Shown here: piece by piece, positions 24,645 through 37,100 of the stretch
Layout of the letters: the number at the start of each line of letters is the position of its first letter
Position numbering within the stretch: position 1 is the first letter of the stretch
Origin: Bimuria novae-zelandiae CBS 107.79
Taxonomy: Eukaryota; Ascomycota; Dothideomycetes; Pleosporales; Didymosphaeriaceae
NCBI GenBank assembly: GCA_010015655.1
Contig: ML976700.1
Location: forward strand, 1-64,000
DNA length: 64,000 nucleotides
Reading direction: 5' to 3'
Program-made: the position numbers and the translations under genes
The notes under the pieces: model-generated
Told to the model about the DNA's origin: nothing
Seen by the model: only the letters and a program-made list of their open reading frames with translations
The model's database searches: none

Positions 24645-27600
24645 ATAATAAGGAAACTAAGCTATAAGCTTAGGTCCTTATTATTAGTAAATAAGCTATT
24701 TATAAAGATAAATAGCTTCGCACGATTAAGCTATAATAGTATAAAAGTAAGACCGCCCTTGCTATTATTAATTTACTACTAAATTTATATATTAAGTGCC
24801 TTAATATTGTTGTGCGAAGGATCTATAGTTTATATAGTAATAGATATATTTAATACTACCTCTAGTTAATATATAGATGCAATGTATGCACCTCTTATAC
24901 GCTACTTAATATATTATTATATAGCGTTCTTGTCTTTTAGATTAATTATGCGAAGGTGGCTTACTTATCTTTTTTAAGTAAGGATTATTATGTCGTGTGT
25001 AAGTTTAATCCTGCTGCTATTAAACTTAATAGGCTACTTTTTTATTAAGATAGTCTTATCCTTTATATAGAGCTTTACTTTTTTTAGTTTTTCCTCTTTA
25101 CTTTGTGCGAAATCCTTCGTTACAATACTTAAGGTGTTATTTATTTATAGGCTAGTTATCCTAAAGATATATTCCTCTTTATTTATAATTAATAAGTATA
25201 AGTTATATAATAAGATATGCATACAAAGCTTGTCCTTATAGTAGTTATAGTATATTTTAAACTAGTACAGGCCAGATCCTACTGCACTATAGAGTAGTCG
25301 TATAATGCAAAAGATTATATTTAGTAGGAAGCTCTAGCGTATTTCCTCTAGTAGTTTAGCATAGAGCGTGCGAAGTAGTTTATTAGTAGACTAAATATAT
25401 GCCTAGGTAATGTCGCGTAATTTAAAATGCATTTTATATAATGCTCTAAGTTTTGCCTTAATAGTAAGGATTAATTATTAGCTTATCTTTTTAATTATAA
25501 GTAATTATATAAGTATCTCGCCCTTTTCTGTATCTAAATAGTGAGTAAAAACTAGGCAGGACTTTTTATATAGTTAAGTAGTTTTACCCTTAACTTCTTA
25601 TATAAGACGAAGGTTAAAAATCTATTTTAAGTACTTAAATAGGTTATAAAGTAGAATTTTAAATATGCTATTTGTAATAAGTGTATTTATCTTTATATAA
25701 TTAAATTCTTTAAAGGGTTCTTTTAGAGTAGTAATAATACTATTTACATGTAGCTTTAGAGCTAGTGCGAAGTTATCTCTCTCCTTCTAAGTAAGAAATA
25801 CTTATTAGATATTCTTATTAATAGGCTAGCGCTGCTAATTACTTCTTTATATAATCTAATTATTTTTTATATAAGGATATCGCTGCCTTAAATATTACTA
25901 CTTAAGGAAACGTTATTTTATACTAATATTATAGTATTTTATATAATATTTTTCTTTACACTTCTTCTTTTTCTAGTAGGTAGCTATTCTCTTTATACTA
26001 GTTTTAGTTTATCTAGATCTATAGGCTCTTAAGGCTTTTTAGTAATTTTTTCTTCTTTTATATAATAATATAGTTTAGCTTGCGTATAATAGAGTTTAAT
26101 AGGACTATTTTCTACTTTAATAATAATATTTTTGTCCTTAATACTTTTATTTTTATATAGACTGATCTATCCCTTCTTCTCCCTCTATATTATTACTTTA
26201 GAGTTAAGTGGAAGGCTTAAGACGTTATATAACCTTATGCTATTCTGTGTATTAATCGCATAGTTAATATCTACCCTGGCTTATTTATTCTATAGCATTT
26301 TTATCGCCTTGTGTACGGCCTGGGCTCGTATGGTAATGTCGGGCAATAGTAGTAAATCTCGATTAATTCTTAGGTACGCACTAAAGAGTAGTAAAGTTAA
26401 TATAAAACTATTTAGGCCGGCTATATTATTAAGGGCTTTAATAGCTATTTAGAGGATAGCTTTATCGTCTATATAGTCTTTAAGTTTAGCCTAAAAGATA
26501 TTAAATATGTAATAAAGAGAAGCATGCACGCGTTTAATTTTTTTTATTACTTAGTATACCTTAACTAGTATCTACTTATATATAGCTCTTATAATTTTCG
26601 CACGGTTTTGGAAATCATTAAAAGTAAAGGTTATACTAGGGTTATATATAATATAGTCTAGTGGTCCTTAGTATGTGTTTAACTAGTACTTATTAAGGGC
26701 CTCCCATGTATCACGTGCAGACATGGATTTTAAGAAAGTAATTACTTAAAAAGAAGTTACTACGTTAATAACGTACAGTACGTCTTTATTACTAATTTGT
26801 ACCATATTAATAATAACTTTATGGTTAATGTATAAGTTATTTTAAATAAAAAACTTAAACTAGCGTGGTACTTAGTTATATAATTAGTATATATAGTAGA
26901 ATTTCTTAATCTCTTTTAGTACGGAGGTATTAACATCGTGCCTAGCTCTTATAAGTATCTTATAAAGCCGTTCCGTACGGGGGTATCTAAATCTTTAATA
27001 GAGGTGGCTAAGTTTAGTTTTAGTAAAAAATAATATAGCTTCTTTCTTACTAATATTAATGAACGAGTGTCCCTATTTACGTACGATAGGGACTATCGTG
27101 CTATTCTTACGTATAATAATGTTTAGGACATTATTAAAGTACGTACTAAGTTAATCTACGTCTATAAGGTAAAGGAGAAAAGGCCTTAGCATATTAAAGA
27201 TATAGTACGTAATAAATCTAAGGGGATCATTAATTTATATAGTACTAATTAATTCTTTTACGCCTTAGCTACTAAATCTAATATTAGTCTAGCTTAGTGT
27301 CTAGTTAATCTTTATATAAGGGTTTTCTTATACGTACGCTTCTAGATATACTCTTTTAACTATTAAGATCTTAACTACACCTATGTCCTAGGGTTCTCCT
27401 TAGTAAGCTATATAGTATTAGTTTTTAAGGATAAACTATTTAGCATATCTCTTAGCTTTAATACTATATATATCCTCCCCCGTCGTATAGTAGAGGTATA
27501 TAATAGTAGTAAGGTAGTAGATAGCTTCTTTCCCTTCTTCCTTGTTTATGTGTGGTTTATTTTCGTACGAGTTATCTTTTTTATGCTCTAACCCCCTCTT

Positions 27601-27651
27601 AAACTCTTAGATATACGCAGTAACCTCTTTATATATAAAATTTTTATTATA

Positions 27652-29496
27652 ACGTACATGCATAGCGAGTGGCCGGGCATAGCGAGTGGCCAAAAACGCC
27701 AAGACCCCATTAAAACGTTCTACTACAACGCGATGTCTTAACAACGTAACAAACTACCTAAATTAAAAGAGGCTAGATTATAGCTTGCGCTTTAAGCTAT
27801 TAAAGGAGACGCGCTACTCTTAATTTTACGCGCTATAGTAGTCTATAGCGTTACTAAAAGAACACTACGACGGAGACGCGCTAGAACTACCTTTTAACGC
27901 GACTACGCACCTAACTTAATAAAACTTACTATAAGAGAGGAGCAGGTAATTATATAGCATATACTTAATCTAGATGCGCGAGGGTTTCTGCCCTAGCTTA
28001 CTATTATAAAAAATATAGCTAATTCTTTACTAGCTGCACGCCACAACGAGCTAGTTAGTTAAAGGTAGCCTTATTACTTTGTTAAGCGCCAGCCAGAGCT
28101 CTAAGTTAAGTTTAATTAAAAGTACGACTATAAGAGAGCCCTTTATAAGGATCCTAAGGTTGTACAGGGCTGGTTCCGGCTTGTAGAGAATACTAAAGCC
28201 AAGTATAGTATCCTAGATAAAGATACTTATAATTTTAACGAGACTAGCTTTATAATAGGCATAATATTAACAAGAGTAGTTATTACAGGCTCTAAGCGTT
28301 AAGGCAAGCTAAAGAGCGTGTAGTAAGGCAATTAAAAGTAGATAATAGCTATTTATAGTATTAACGCGACAGGGTGGGCGATCCCACCCTTCCTTATCTT
28401 TTAGGGCAAGCACCACCTCTCTGCCTGGTACTAAGAAAAGGATCTACCTCGCGACTGGGTTCTCGTAGTCTCTAAGAACAGCTAGATAAACAACGAGCTT
28501 AGTCTATAGTGGCTAAAGCACTTTAACGCGCATACAAAAGAGCGTACTATTAGTAGCTATTAGTTACTTATTATTAACGGCTATAAGAGCTATAACTTGC
28601 TCGAATTCTAGCAATACTACAAGGATAGGAAGATTATCACTCTCTATATACCTCTATATTCGTTGCACTTCCTGTAGCCACTAGATGTGGGGTGTTTCTC
28701 GCCGTTAAAGAAGGCATATGGGCGCCAAGCCAAGGATCTAATGCGTAACTATATCACGTATATTACTAAAATTAAGTTCCTACCTTATTTTATTGCTGCT
28801 TTTAAGGCTATAATAACTTAAAGTAATATCTAAGGAGGCTTTCGAGGCGCTAGCCTTATTCCCCTTAACCTAAAAGTAATAATATTAAAGCTTAACGTTC
28901 GTCTGCGTACGCCTTCGCCTTCTACTATACGCGATAGTACGTGGCAGTCGCAGACGCCTAGCAACACCCTAGAATTAGGGTCACAATCGACGCTAGTGAA
29001 GGAGAGGATTTAGAGGCACCTAGATAGCTCCCTAATAAGTATAGTTAAGGCGGTTAAAAAGCTCGTAAAAGGCGCTGAGCTAATAGCGCATTTTTTAGTA
29101 TTAATAACAAAGCGTAACGCTAAGCTTTAAGCTACTAATAAGGCTACCACACGACGTAAATTGCATAAGAGAAAGCGACTATAGTAAGAAGCGGTCCTTA
29201 TAACTACTAATAGCTAGCAACTAGCTACCCTAAAGGACTTTGCGGCGCGTAGTAATAGGAAGAAGGTAAAGAAAAGGGTACGCGCTAATAGAGGCAAATT
29301 AACTTAATAGCGCTGTGGACGCTGCGGCGAGGCTGGGCATAATTTACGCACGTGTAAAAAAGAAGTAGAAGTAGATTCTGAGTAGATTGGCCTACTATAA
29401 TTTCTTATTACTATTTGTGTGCGTTCTGTACTATTGTGTAGAGTGTAGATTTTAATGGGGTCTTGGCATTTTCGGCCACTCGCTATGCATGTACGT
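27652..29496 (+). mobile_element. Fot1/pogo-type DNA transposon
   Basis: 1,845 bp flanked by TA dinucleotides, the target duplication of Tc1/mariner-pogo elements. The terminal inverted repeats begin ACGTACATGCATAGCGAGTG at both ends and stay matched to the CCAAGACCCCATTAAAA block. The left end carries an extra 17-bp duplication of the GCATAGCGAGTGGCC segment. It carries one transposase gene with a DDE_1-type core and was inserted into Copia-C. Confidence 0.93.
27733..29400 (+). pseudogene. Fot1/pogo transposase with C-terminal zinc knuckle, RIP-inactivated
   Basis: A single frame of 556 codons from ATG to TAA with no indel; it is interrupted only by TAA/TAG codons. An N-terminal HTH (CENP-B-like) region is followed by the DDE_1 core. 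The catalytic triad expected as D-D-D reads N (28237-28239, in NFNETSF), N (28576-28578, in IINGYKSY) and D (28684-28686, in PLDVGCF), so two of three metal ligands were lost by G-to-A change. Residues 528-541 (29314-29355) form a CGRCGEAGHNLRTC zinc knuckle (C-x2-C-x4-H-x4-C), which is intact. In the family the enzyme cuts and pastes the element at TA sites in the nucleus. Confidence 0.9.
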
Positions 29497-31376
29497 TAAA
29501 GTTTTTTATATATAGTAATATATTATTAAGTCGCATGCGTAAAGTTAGTCTAAGAGTAATTAAATAACTAGTATTCTTTTTTATAATATACGAAGCATAT
29601 CTTAACTACTATATAAGGTCTTAATATTAATTATAGGGATAACCTAGATTTATATAATCCTTAAAAAACTCTTTCGCGCGGGGTAAATCCTGACTAAGTA
29701 TATTTTTATATACGGGACGCTAATTTATATCTATAATTTATATAGTACAAATTAACAAGATTAAGTAGGTATGTGTTAGCCTATTTATTAATTATAACTT
29801 GGAGTAATGTGCGGAGGTCACTAAATAAAGCTTTATATAAAGGTTTAATTAAGAATATAGGTTGTTTAAGCTTTAGTTGCCCTCTATAGGCTTGTACGAT
29901 AGTGGTATGTAGTAATACTTTACCTTAAAATTCTAGGCCTAGAGCTTTTTATACAAGAGTAAGCTTATTAATTATAGCCTTAAGGACTTTGTGTAGGGTC
30001 TTTTTTAGGTTCTCTTATTTATACTATATAAAGGTTATTATTATTTAGTCTATCTAGTACTAGCTATAGTTAACGTTAGTATTAAAATAATTACTTAGGT
30101 TTGTATATAATAACTTTTATATATTGTTAGAGCCTATTTTACTTAGGTAGTATACACTTGCATAGTCTATTAAGATGTCTAAGAAGATATTTATATACTA
30201 GGTATTCTAGATGTCTAAGAAGATATCTACGTACTAAGTATTCTAGATATTTAAGCGCTAGTATAGATTAATAAATATTTTTGCCTTATTCGCTAGTATA
30301 TTATATAGCTAGTTTAAGTAGTTATTTTCCTTTTTTTTTGCCTTCTAAAATTATATTATCTTATTTACTAAGAGCTGTTTGTTAGCGCAATTCCTTAGTA
30401 GTAGGAGGTTATACAGGTTATAGGGCAATAAAAGTTACGCAGGTGGGTACTATCCTATAAGTAGTTCTAACTAGTATGGCTTAACTAGTGGTATACTATA
30501 TAGGTATGGTACGGCGATAGGCGTGCGAACTAGTATTTATCGTTTATACGAGGAGTATCGTAGCTCTAATTATGGTGCGATTATAGGTGCTCGCTATAGT
30601 TACTAAGGAGGTTGTTCTAGTGGCAGCGTGTTGTTTATACGTTTGTACGGAATCTTATATAGTAATAGAGGTTTCGTACAAGCAACTGTCTTTGCCTTTC
30701 CCTAAGTTATATTATATAGCTTTTAAGCTTAGGTATTTTTACTATTTAATTATAGTATAATTTCCTTATTCTTTAGCACTTATACGAGCTCTCTTTTAAA
30801 TACGTATCTAAGTATAGAGAAGTCTTATAGCGTCTATCTATTAAAGTTCTTAATATACAAGCTAAGAAGGGTAGCACCTTTTTAAGTTATTATATAAAAA
30901 TTAGTAATTTCATAGTCTACGTATAATTAGAGTTACAGGCTTATTAGAGCCTTTAATATATTAATTCTATGATTTTAGTACCCTAGGCTAGTTTCCTTTT
31001 ATAGTATTACTTTTAATATCTATGTATCCTTTATAAGTTATTTATATAATAAAAATTATTCCTAATTCTTCTTATTATCGCGTAGAGCTATTAATTACTA
31101 GTAGGGTTTATTATAGGAGTATAGTTAATTACTTTATAGTATATCGCGCGGGTACTACTATTATCTAGCTACTAAATTATATAGCTTTATTATTAGTATA
31201 CGTCTTACACTATCTCCTCCTTATTTTACACAATAGTAGGGCTTGCTGTATATTATAAAGAATTAATTTACTATTCTTAAAGATAGGTAATAAAACAAAG
31301 TATCTTACAGGACGTAGGTACTCTGTTATTACTCTTACTAATATATAGTTAGCCTTACTAGTTAACTACTAATTAG

Positions 31377-31649
31377 TATTAAATAGGCTCTTTTAGCTAG
31401 CTACTTATAGGATAAGCACTTAAGTAATAAGAGTAAGAGTAGTATATGGTGTGCACAGCGTACGGATAGTAGGGGTAGGTAATAATATCTAGTTCTTACT
31501 TGTCTTGTTCTTTGTCTAGACAAAAAGGAGAATATATATATGTTTGCGCACGTCTGTTCGCGCACGACTGTTTAAGCACGTGTACGCGCATCCTTCTCGC
31601 GCGATAGCTAGTATTCCGACCGTAACGCTGCTGCGTACGGTCACTAGCT
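31377..31649 (-). repeat. 5' LTR of Copia-C
   Basis: Starts TATTAAATAGG (mutated TGTTGAATAGG). It differs from the left LTR by transitions and by a small insertion in the CG-rich block (an extra GCACGACTGTTTAA-type segment near 31560-31590). The last base before the flank is T instead of A, so the exact end is uncertain. Confidence 0.72.
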
Positions 31650-32466
31650 CTTAGGATATCGTACTAGGTAGTAATTACGCCCTTATTAAAAAATGTAAAT
31701 AATCCTAATAAATGGCACGTAAAGGCTATAGATATAATACTAATAAAGAAATAGTTTAGGCATATAATAGTAATGGGTGTATAATTATATAACCCGAATA
31801 TTACTATATTTAAGAGACGTTATATTTTTATACCTAGTAAATAAGAGGAAGGTAGGAAGGTAGCCTATACACTAGGGTTAACTTTTATTATTTAATTATA
31901 TAATGTCTGGCTCGCGCGATTAAACATCGAGTTAGTATTATAGAAACCATTTTAGTAGTTATAATTAGAAAATATTAAGGAAACGTTCGACACCATTAAG
32001 GCGTTATTATATATAATTAAAGTATACGAGTTAAATACTCATTTTTTTTTGGTTTTTATTAAGGCTATAGTAGTTAAGCAATATGTTATTATAGGGGGTT
32101 TCCTTATACCCAAAATAGGTTCAAATCTTGCGGATATTTAGTAGTTTAGGTGTAAGAGGTAGCGGTACTAAAAAGCGTGTAAATATTCTATACTATAATA
32201 AAATAAAATATAATACTACTACGAGAAGGCTAACAGTTCTCATATATTAGAGTAGTTTTAATTATAGTTATAAAAGTTAACTAAAAAGTGTAGGAAAGGT
32301 AAAAAAAATACTTTAAACTATATACTAGTCTTTTTTCTCTATCTTATCTAACGATTCGAAGAATTAGCCCAAGAGGCTTTTTATTACTACTAGTTATATT
32401 TACTTTCCTACTTTTATTTTATCTAATCATAACTAATATCTTTCCATTATTTAATATTATAATATA
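31650..32466. other. AT-rich DNA without an assignable gene
   Basis: A plus frame from an ATG near 31710 is partly open between RIP-type stops, with Tyr/Ile-rich sequence. I see no motif I can name and no continuation of the Gypsy integrase that was cut off at 23356. Contains homopolymer runs near 32040 and 32300. Confidence 0.4.
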
Positions 32467-33213
32467 CAGTGGGGTGAAGAAATATAAAATAAATCTTTTT
32501 TATATATTTTTAAAATAGGCATAACTTAGCCATTAGTACGTTTAAGTTTAAATAAAATATATTATATAAAAGAAAAGGGGTGGAATTTAAAGTCTATAAT
32601 TTTAGGTTATACTTAGTAAGCATAACTAAAATATGAATACTTAGTAAGCTTTAGAGTTTTATTTATAAAAGTTTACCTGTTTATAACTTTTTAACTAGGG
32701 TATAAAAACCCGCTAAAATCCCACTAGGTAAAATTGGCCTAGAATTAAAAAGTAATTAATTTTCTTAGGTTAGTTTATAATCTTATAAATAAGTTATTAA
32801 TATGTTTAAAAATGTGGCTTTGCTTACATAAGACATAATTACCTTATAAAGTATTAATATTATAGTACAAATTTATATATTTCTATACGTAGTCTTTCTT
32901 ACCTCTATTTTCTTAAAATTCTTATAAAATGGATTCCCAACTTTTTAAATTTAAACAAGAAGTTCAACGTTTTTTAGAGATTAATATTTTTAGTTTTAGT
33001 ATTTATACCATACCTAAAACTCCTTAGTGTGGTTTTTATAATACTATTAAGCAGATTAAAATTAAAAAATAAATGAGAAATAATACTCAAGTTGTTAAAA
33101 AAAAAGTAGGCTAATAAATACCTCTTTAAGTAATTTTAAAATTATTAGTAGGGACTAAGAAAGACGTCCTAAAAATAATAAAAAGGCTATAATACGAAAA
33201 TAGCCTTAATCTC
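32467..33213 (+). mobile_element. Possible Tc1/mariner-type transposon fragment
   Basis: Starts with CAGTGGGGTGAAGAAATA directly after TA, which looks like the terminal repeat of Tc1-like elements. An ATG at 32929 opens a short lysine-rich frame (MDSQLFKFKQEVQRFLEI and on) with RIP-type stops, possibly the start of a transposase DNA-binding domain. No DDE core and no right-hand inverted repeat are visible; the frame runs into the minisatellite at 33214. Weak call. Confidence 0.35.
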
Positions 33214-33277
33214 TCTGCAAAAGGGTTCTTCTGTAAAAGGGTTCTTCTGCAAAAGGATTCTTCTGCAAAAGGGTTCT
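33214..33277. repeat. 16-bp minisatellite, four units
   Basis: Four consecutive units of TCTGCAAAAGGGTTCT, two of them with a single transition. It directly precedes a short TTAGGG tract. Confidence 0.85.
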
Positions 33278-33298
33278 AGAGACGAGACTTTTAAAGAA

Positions 33299-33318
33299 GG
33301 GTTAGGGTTAGGGTTAGA
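33299..33318 (+). repeat. Short interstitial TTAGGG tract
   Basis: GGGTTAGGGTTAGGGTTAGA: three telomere-type units on the plus strand, immediately after the minisatellite. Unlike 4825 and 45496 it lacks the ACGCG interruption. Confidence 0.75.
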
Positions 33319-33612
33319 GTTCTTTTTTTTATCTATAAATGTCGGAGTATTAGGTAGTTTATTACTTACATAGATGGTGTTTATCATTATTAAGCTATTA
33401 CTAAATAGTATTATTAAAGGCTTTAACGTCTCCTTAGTAGAGATTAATTTAGGGGAGTTAATAAAATAAATAGACTCTTTTAGCAAAGTAAGCTTCGTAC
33501 GTAAAGTCTTTTTACTAGCTTAATACTAGGTCTATATCTATTAGGGAGACTGTTAAAAAGGTCTCTTATTAAGTCCACTAGGCCTATTAAAAGGTCACTT
33601 ATCGTATCTATC
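33319..33612. other. Degraded spacer before Copia-A
   Basis: AT-rich sequence with no gene, RNA or repeat that I can identify. A minus frame open across 33187-33486 is created partly by the minisatellite and telomere repeats. Confidence 0.4.
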
Positions 33613-33861
33613 TACACAGCCTCGCCTTCCGCACTAAGAGAACTGTGTAACCCTATTATACCCCTGTACCCCCTTACTTCTAGTTAACCTAATACTGTAC
33701 CGAAACCCCTTTGCCTCCACACCACCTGGTACTCTATCACATCCACAAGAACTGGAAGGAAGGTATATAGAACTATTATAGTACACATACAAGACAAGAC
33801 AGACACTAGATACTAAAGACAGAGAGTTACTTGTTTATTCCTTGCTACCTGTGAACTGACA
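33613..33861 (+). repeat. 5' LTR of Copia-A
   Basis: 249 bp. Differs from 39549-39797 by scattered transitions only, as far as I compared. Confidence 0.92.
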
Positions 33862-34188
33862 CTAATTAGTAGTTACCCTTATAGTCGATGCTATAAGAGA
33901 TAACCACAAACAGTAAGGAAAACTAGAAGAGACACGATAAGGGGTATAGCGATACCCTAAATCGTGTGCTAATAAGACCCTAAGCGTTTACTTAGGTCTT
34001 TGCGTTTATTACGCCTTCGCCGGAAGCTCGCGCGTTGTAGCCTACTACTAAGTAATAAAGACTCTAAGTATTTACCTAAGTCCCTATCTATCACGCTCTA
34101 TAGTACCTGCTACTAATAGTACTATTAATTAACCTGCGTCTTACTCTCTTAAAGAGACGCCTTACGACCCCTAAATCGCTTTCTTACG

Positions 34189-37100
34189 ATGCCTTTCACC
34201 GACTATCTCACGAAGGAAGAATAGGCGCTTATTAATAAGAATAGCTAGGGCTAGCCCCTTAATGTTAATAAGAATACAGACATTACGAAAATTAATATAA
34301 AGAGTGTAAATATATATATCCTCTTCTACTACTAAATCTCCCGAAATAAAGAATGGGAGGACTATGAGCTATAGGAGTAAATGACTATTATCTTTAAAGG
34401 ATAGCTAAAAGAACTCTTTAATAAAGGTAATAAATCTCTTGTTACTAAATTCTAAGACTACCTACGCAAGTAAGGCGTCTTTATAGCTAAGAATAGTAAG
34501 TTAATTGCCTACAATATCGTAGAAGCGCTGTAGGGCGACTATTACGAATAGACTAATAAAGAGGTTGCTTACTAGCTTAAAATAAATAAGAGGTTTAACT
34601 CGCGCTTTAATCTAAATCTTGCGACATTGCCTCTATATAATACGTCTCTATTATAGTAATTTTCTTAATAACCCTCTGCGCACCTTGCTTCTCCTTAACT
34701 AGCTCTAATAGTACGCACTGTCTACTAACCTATACCTCTACTAAAATAGTAGCCTATTATATACCTGCCCCTTATTAGTAGCACAACGCGCCTTTATCCT
34801 CTACGCAGTAGCTAAACAAGTATAATACGTATAACCCCTATCTGTAGCACGAAAGCCCTACAGACGCTACACGTCTTAATAATACATATTAACTTATTAT
34901 AGACCTCTATAAGCTATACGACAATGAGAAGCGTTAGAGGTAAGCTATATAACGTGTTTAACACTAAATTTAGAATCTTCCGAGATAATTGCAGCAAGAT
35001 AGGGCTATCTAAGTAATACTAGGATTAAGCTTTTTCTATTATACTAAAAGATAGAGCGTTTAACTACTACTATAACCGCCTCGCGGGTCAGGGCTATAAT
35101 CTTAAAATAATAATAGGTATAATAAAGAGCCACTTCTATAATAAGGAGAATCGTTAATTATACCTTAGTAAGTAAAGAATAACCACGCTGGCACGTATAA
35201 TTAGTGCCTACCCTAATAAATCTTGTCTTAATACTCTCCAATTACTTATTAATAAGCTCTAGAAGCTTTAACGCGGGTTAGGCTATAACTATTAAGGTAA
35301 TAACGTGCTACGCGAATAACTACTTAATACGTGTAGTAGTGTTAAGGACTATAATCTTGTCCTTTTTGCCCCAGCGCCTACTTTTAAAGGCCTCTACTCT
35401 ACTCTACGCTTATTTATTAGCGCTACTACCCGCTCGCGCGAGGCGCGTAGTCTAAGCCTAACGTAATATACTACTAATAAGGAGTATTAGAACTACTATA
35501 ACCTCTAACACCTCTATAAGGACGACCCTAACGCAAACGGCCATGAGCAGTACTAGACTAATAGGACCTATAGAGGTAAAGGCTTATAGAGAGGTTAAGG
35601 TAATAAATTATAAGAATTCTTATCGCGCTTCTCGCCGTAAGACGTTAATAATTATAGACTCTATTAAGGCAACTCTCGAGGATCACCCTTCTAATAGCTA
35701 CTATAACCTAATCAATAGTAATCTTAGAAGAAATGCTTTATCTATAGTAAGCCTAGCTACTAGTTAATAAAGCACTCTAGGGACAAGCGTAAGTAATTCT
35801 ATAATAGATTTTATTAAATAGCGTTAGCCTACTTATATAACGCGTAACCTAACGTCGCTAACTTTTACGCTTTCTTAACTAAGTATAAAGGTATTAAAAT
35901 TAATAACAAGGCCTAGTAGATGCTCGCTACTAAAATAATAACTAAGGGAGATTAGTTTATTATTAAGTTCTCTAGTATAATTAACGGCAATCAGACGATT
36001 ACCTACCTAAATAACTAAGCTATATACCACGCGACTACACGAATTAACGCGTTTAGGGCTATAGATAATACGCTCGCCACCGTATTTACGTTTAAGAATT
36101 AATATAATAAGAAAGTCTTTTAGGGCATTATGCCTAACACGGGAGCCTTAGGCGTCTTAATAGCTAGAGAACTACAAGCGATTGCTTTATAGGCAGCCAT
36201 AAGCTTGTAAATAGATACCTTAATGGCTAGGCAGCACTAAATCCGCTTTAGTAGAGGCTAGGCAATTACATCTATAAGCACCCTACACGTCGATATAGTA
36301 ATTAGTAAAGTCACGTTCTACGTACTACCTACTAATACGCCATTCTTGCTCTATCTAGCCGACATGGATAGACTAGGCGTCAGATATAATAACCTGCGCA
36401 ACGTACTGGTCTAGGGTAACTAGCTACACCTAGTTATGCGTAAATAGGGCTATCTATAGCTCCTTGTAAATTAACCTAAACGTACCGTAGCCGCCAGCTG
36501 CCACCTTACAGAGACTAAGCTATGCCAGCTCTACTAACGATTTGGCTACCTATTAGCTCGTTGGCTCTACGACTTGCTTATTCGCGCTAGCTATAATAAC
36601 GTCTATAAGGAGCTTATTAATAAGCTTGTTAAGTACTACTAATAGTGCCAACTAAATTAGAAAGCACCTAGACGCTTCAGATTTAAGCTTAAGGAACCAG
36701 ACCTAGATTTTAACTACAAGATAATTATTAATATTATATACCTGAATAGAAAACCTGTCCTATATATAGTTAACAACGCGACTGCCTTTTAAGCTACTCG
36801 CTTCCTTAAAGATGCATTAGCCGCAAGTACTTAGGATGCTCTATAGTATTATTAAATTAATACCTACCTTAGACTACCTAAGTATCTTGTCTATAACGCC
36901 GACAGGAACTTTATTTTTACTAAATTTAAGTAACTTGCCAAGTCACTATTAATTAATATTAAAGAAGTACCTATAGAAGCTTATAACAGCGTAGGTAAGG
37001 TAGAACGGTACCATACTCTATTATAACGTGCTTTTAAGACTATCTAAGCTAATTTACCTATAATAATAGACAGGCAGCTCATCTTGTAAATAGCTATTAA

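Larger units (their letters stand above)
23900..31000 (-). pseudogene. Copia-C gag-pol, heavily RIP-degraded and split
   Basis: RNase H remnants lie at about 24250-24360 (CKRVTRSVLASELYA-like, degraded) and 24660-24720 (FTNNKDLSLQL-like), one on each side of the solo LTR. RT and integrase remnants occupy about 24.8-27.6 kb. The protein-N-terminal part lies at 29.5-31 kb beyond the pogo insertion. Stops and substitutions are denser than in the other Copia copies, which fits an older insertion. Confidence 0.65.
23357..31649 (-). mobile_element. Copia-C: old Ty1/Copia element with two nested insertions
   Basis: A pair of related LTRs (23357-23615 and 31377-31649) encloses minus-strand Copia coding sequence. 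The internal part is interrupted by a solo LTR (24446-24644) and a Fot1/pogo transposon (27652-29496). Removing both leaves about 5.7 kb of internal sequence. The flanking pentamers TATAG and CTTAG do not form a clear target-site duplication. Together with the truncated Gypsy-D on the left, this suggests a rearrangement on one side. Confidence 0.78.

Noticed and set aside
23352..31654. Target-site duplication for Copia-C
   Set aside because: TATAG and CTTAG differ at two of five positions and the right LTR end is uncertain.
33214..33277. CRISPR-like repeat
   Set aside because: Units are contiguous, without spacers.
33187..33486. Minus frame of 99 codons
   Set aside because: Most of it is the minisatellite and telomere repeat read as codons (PNPNPNP, FCRRILLQK).
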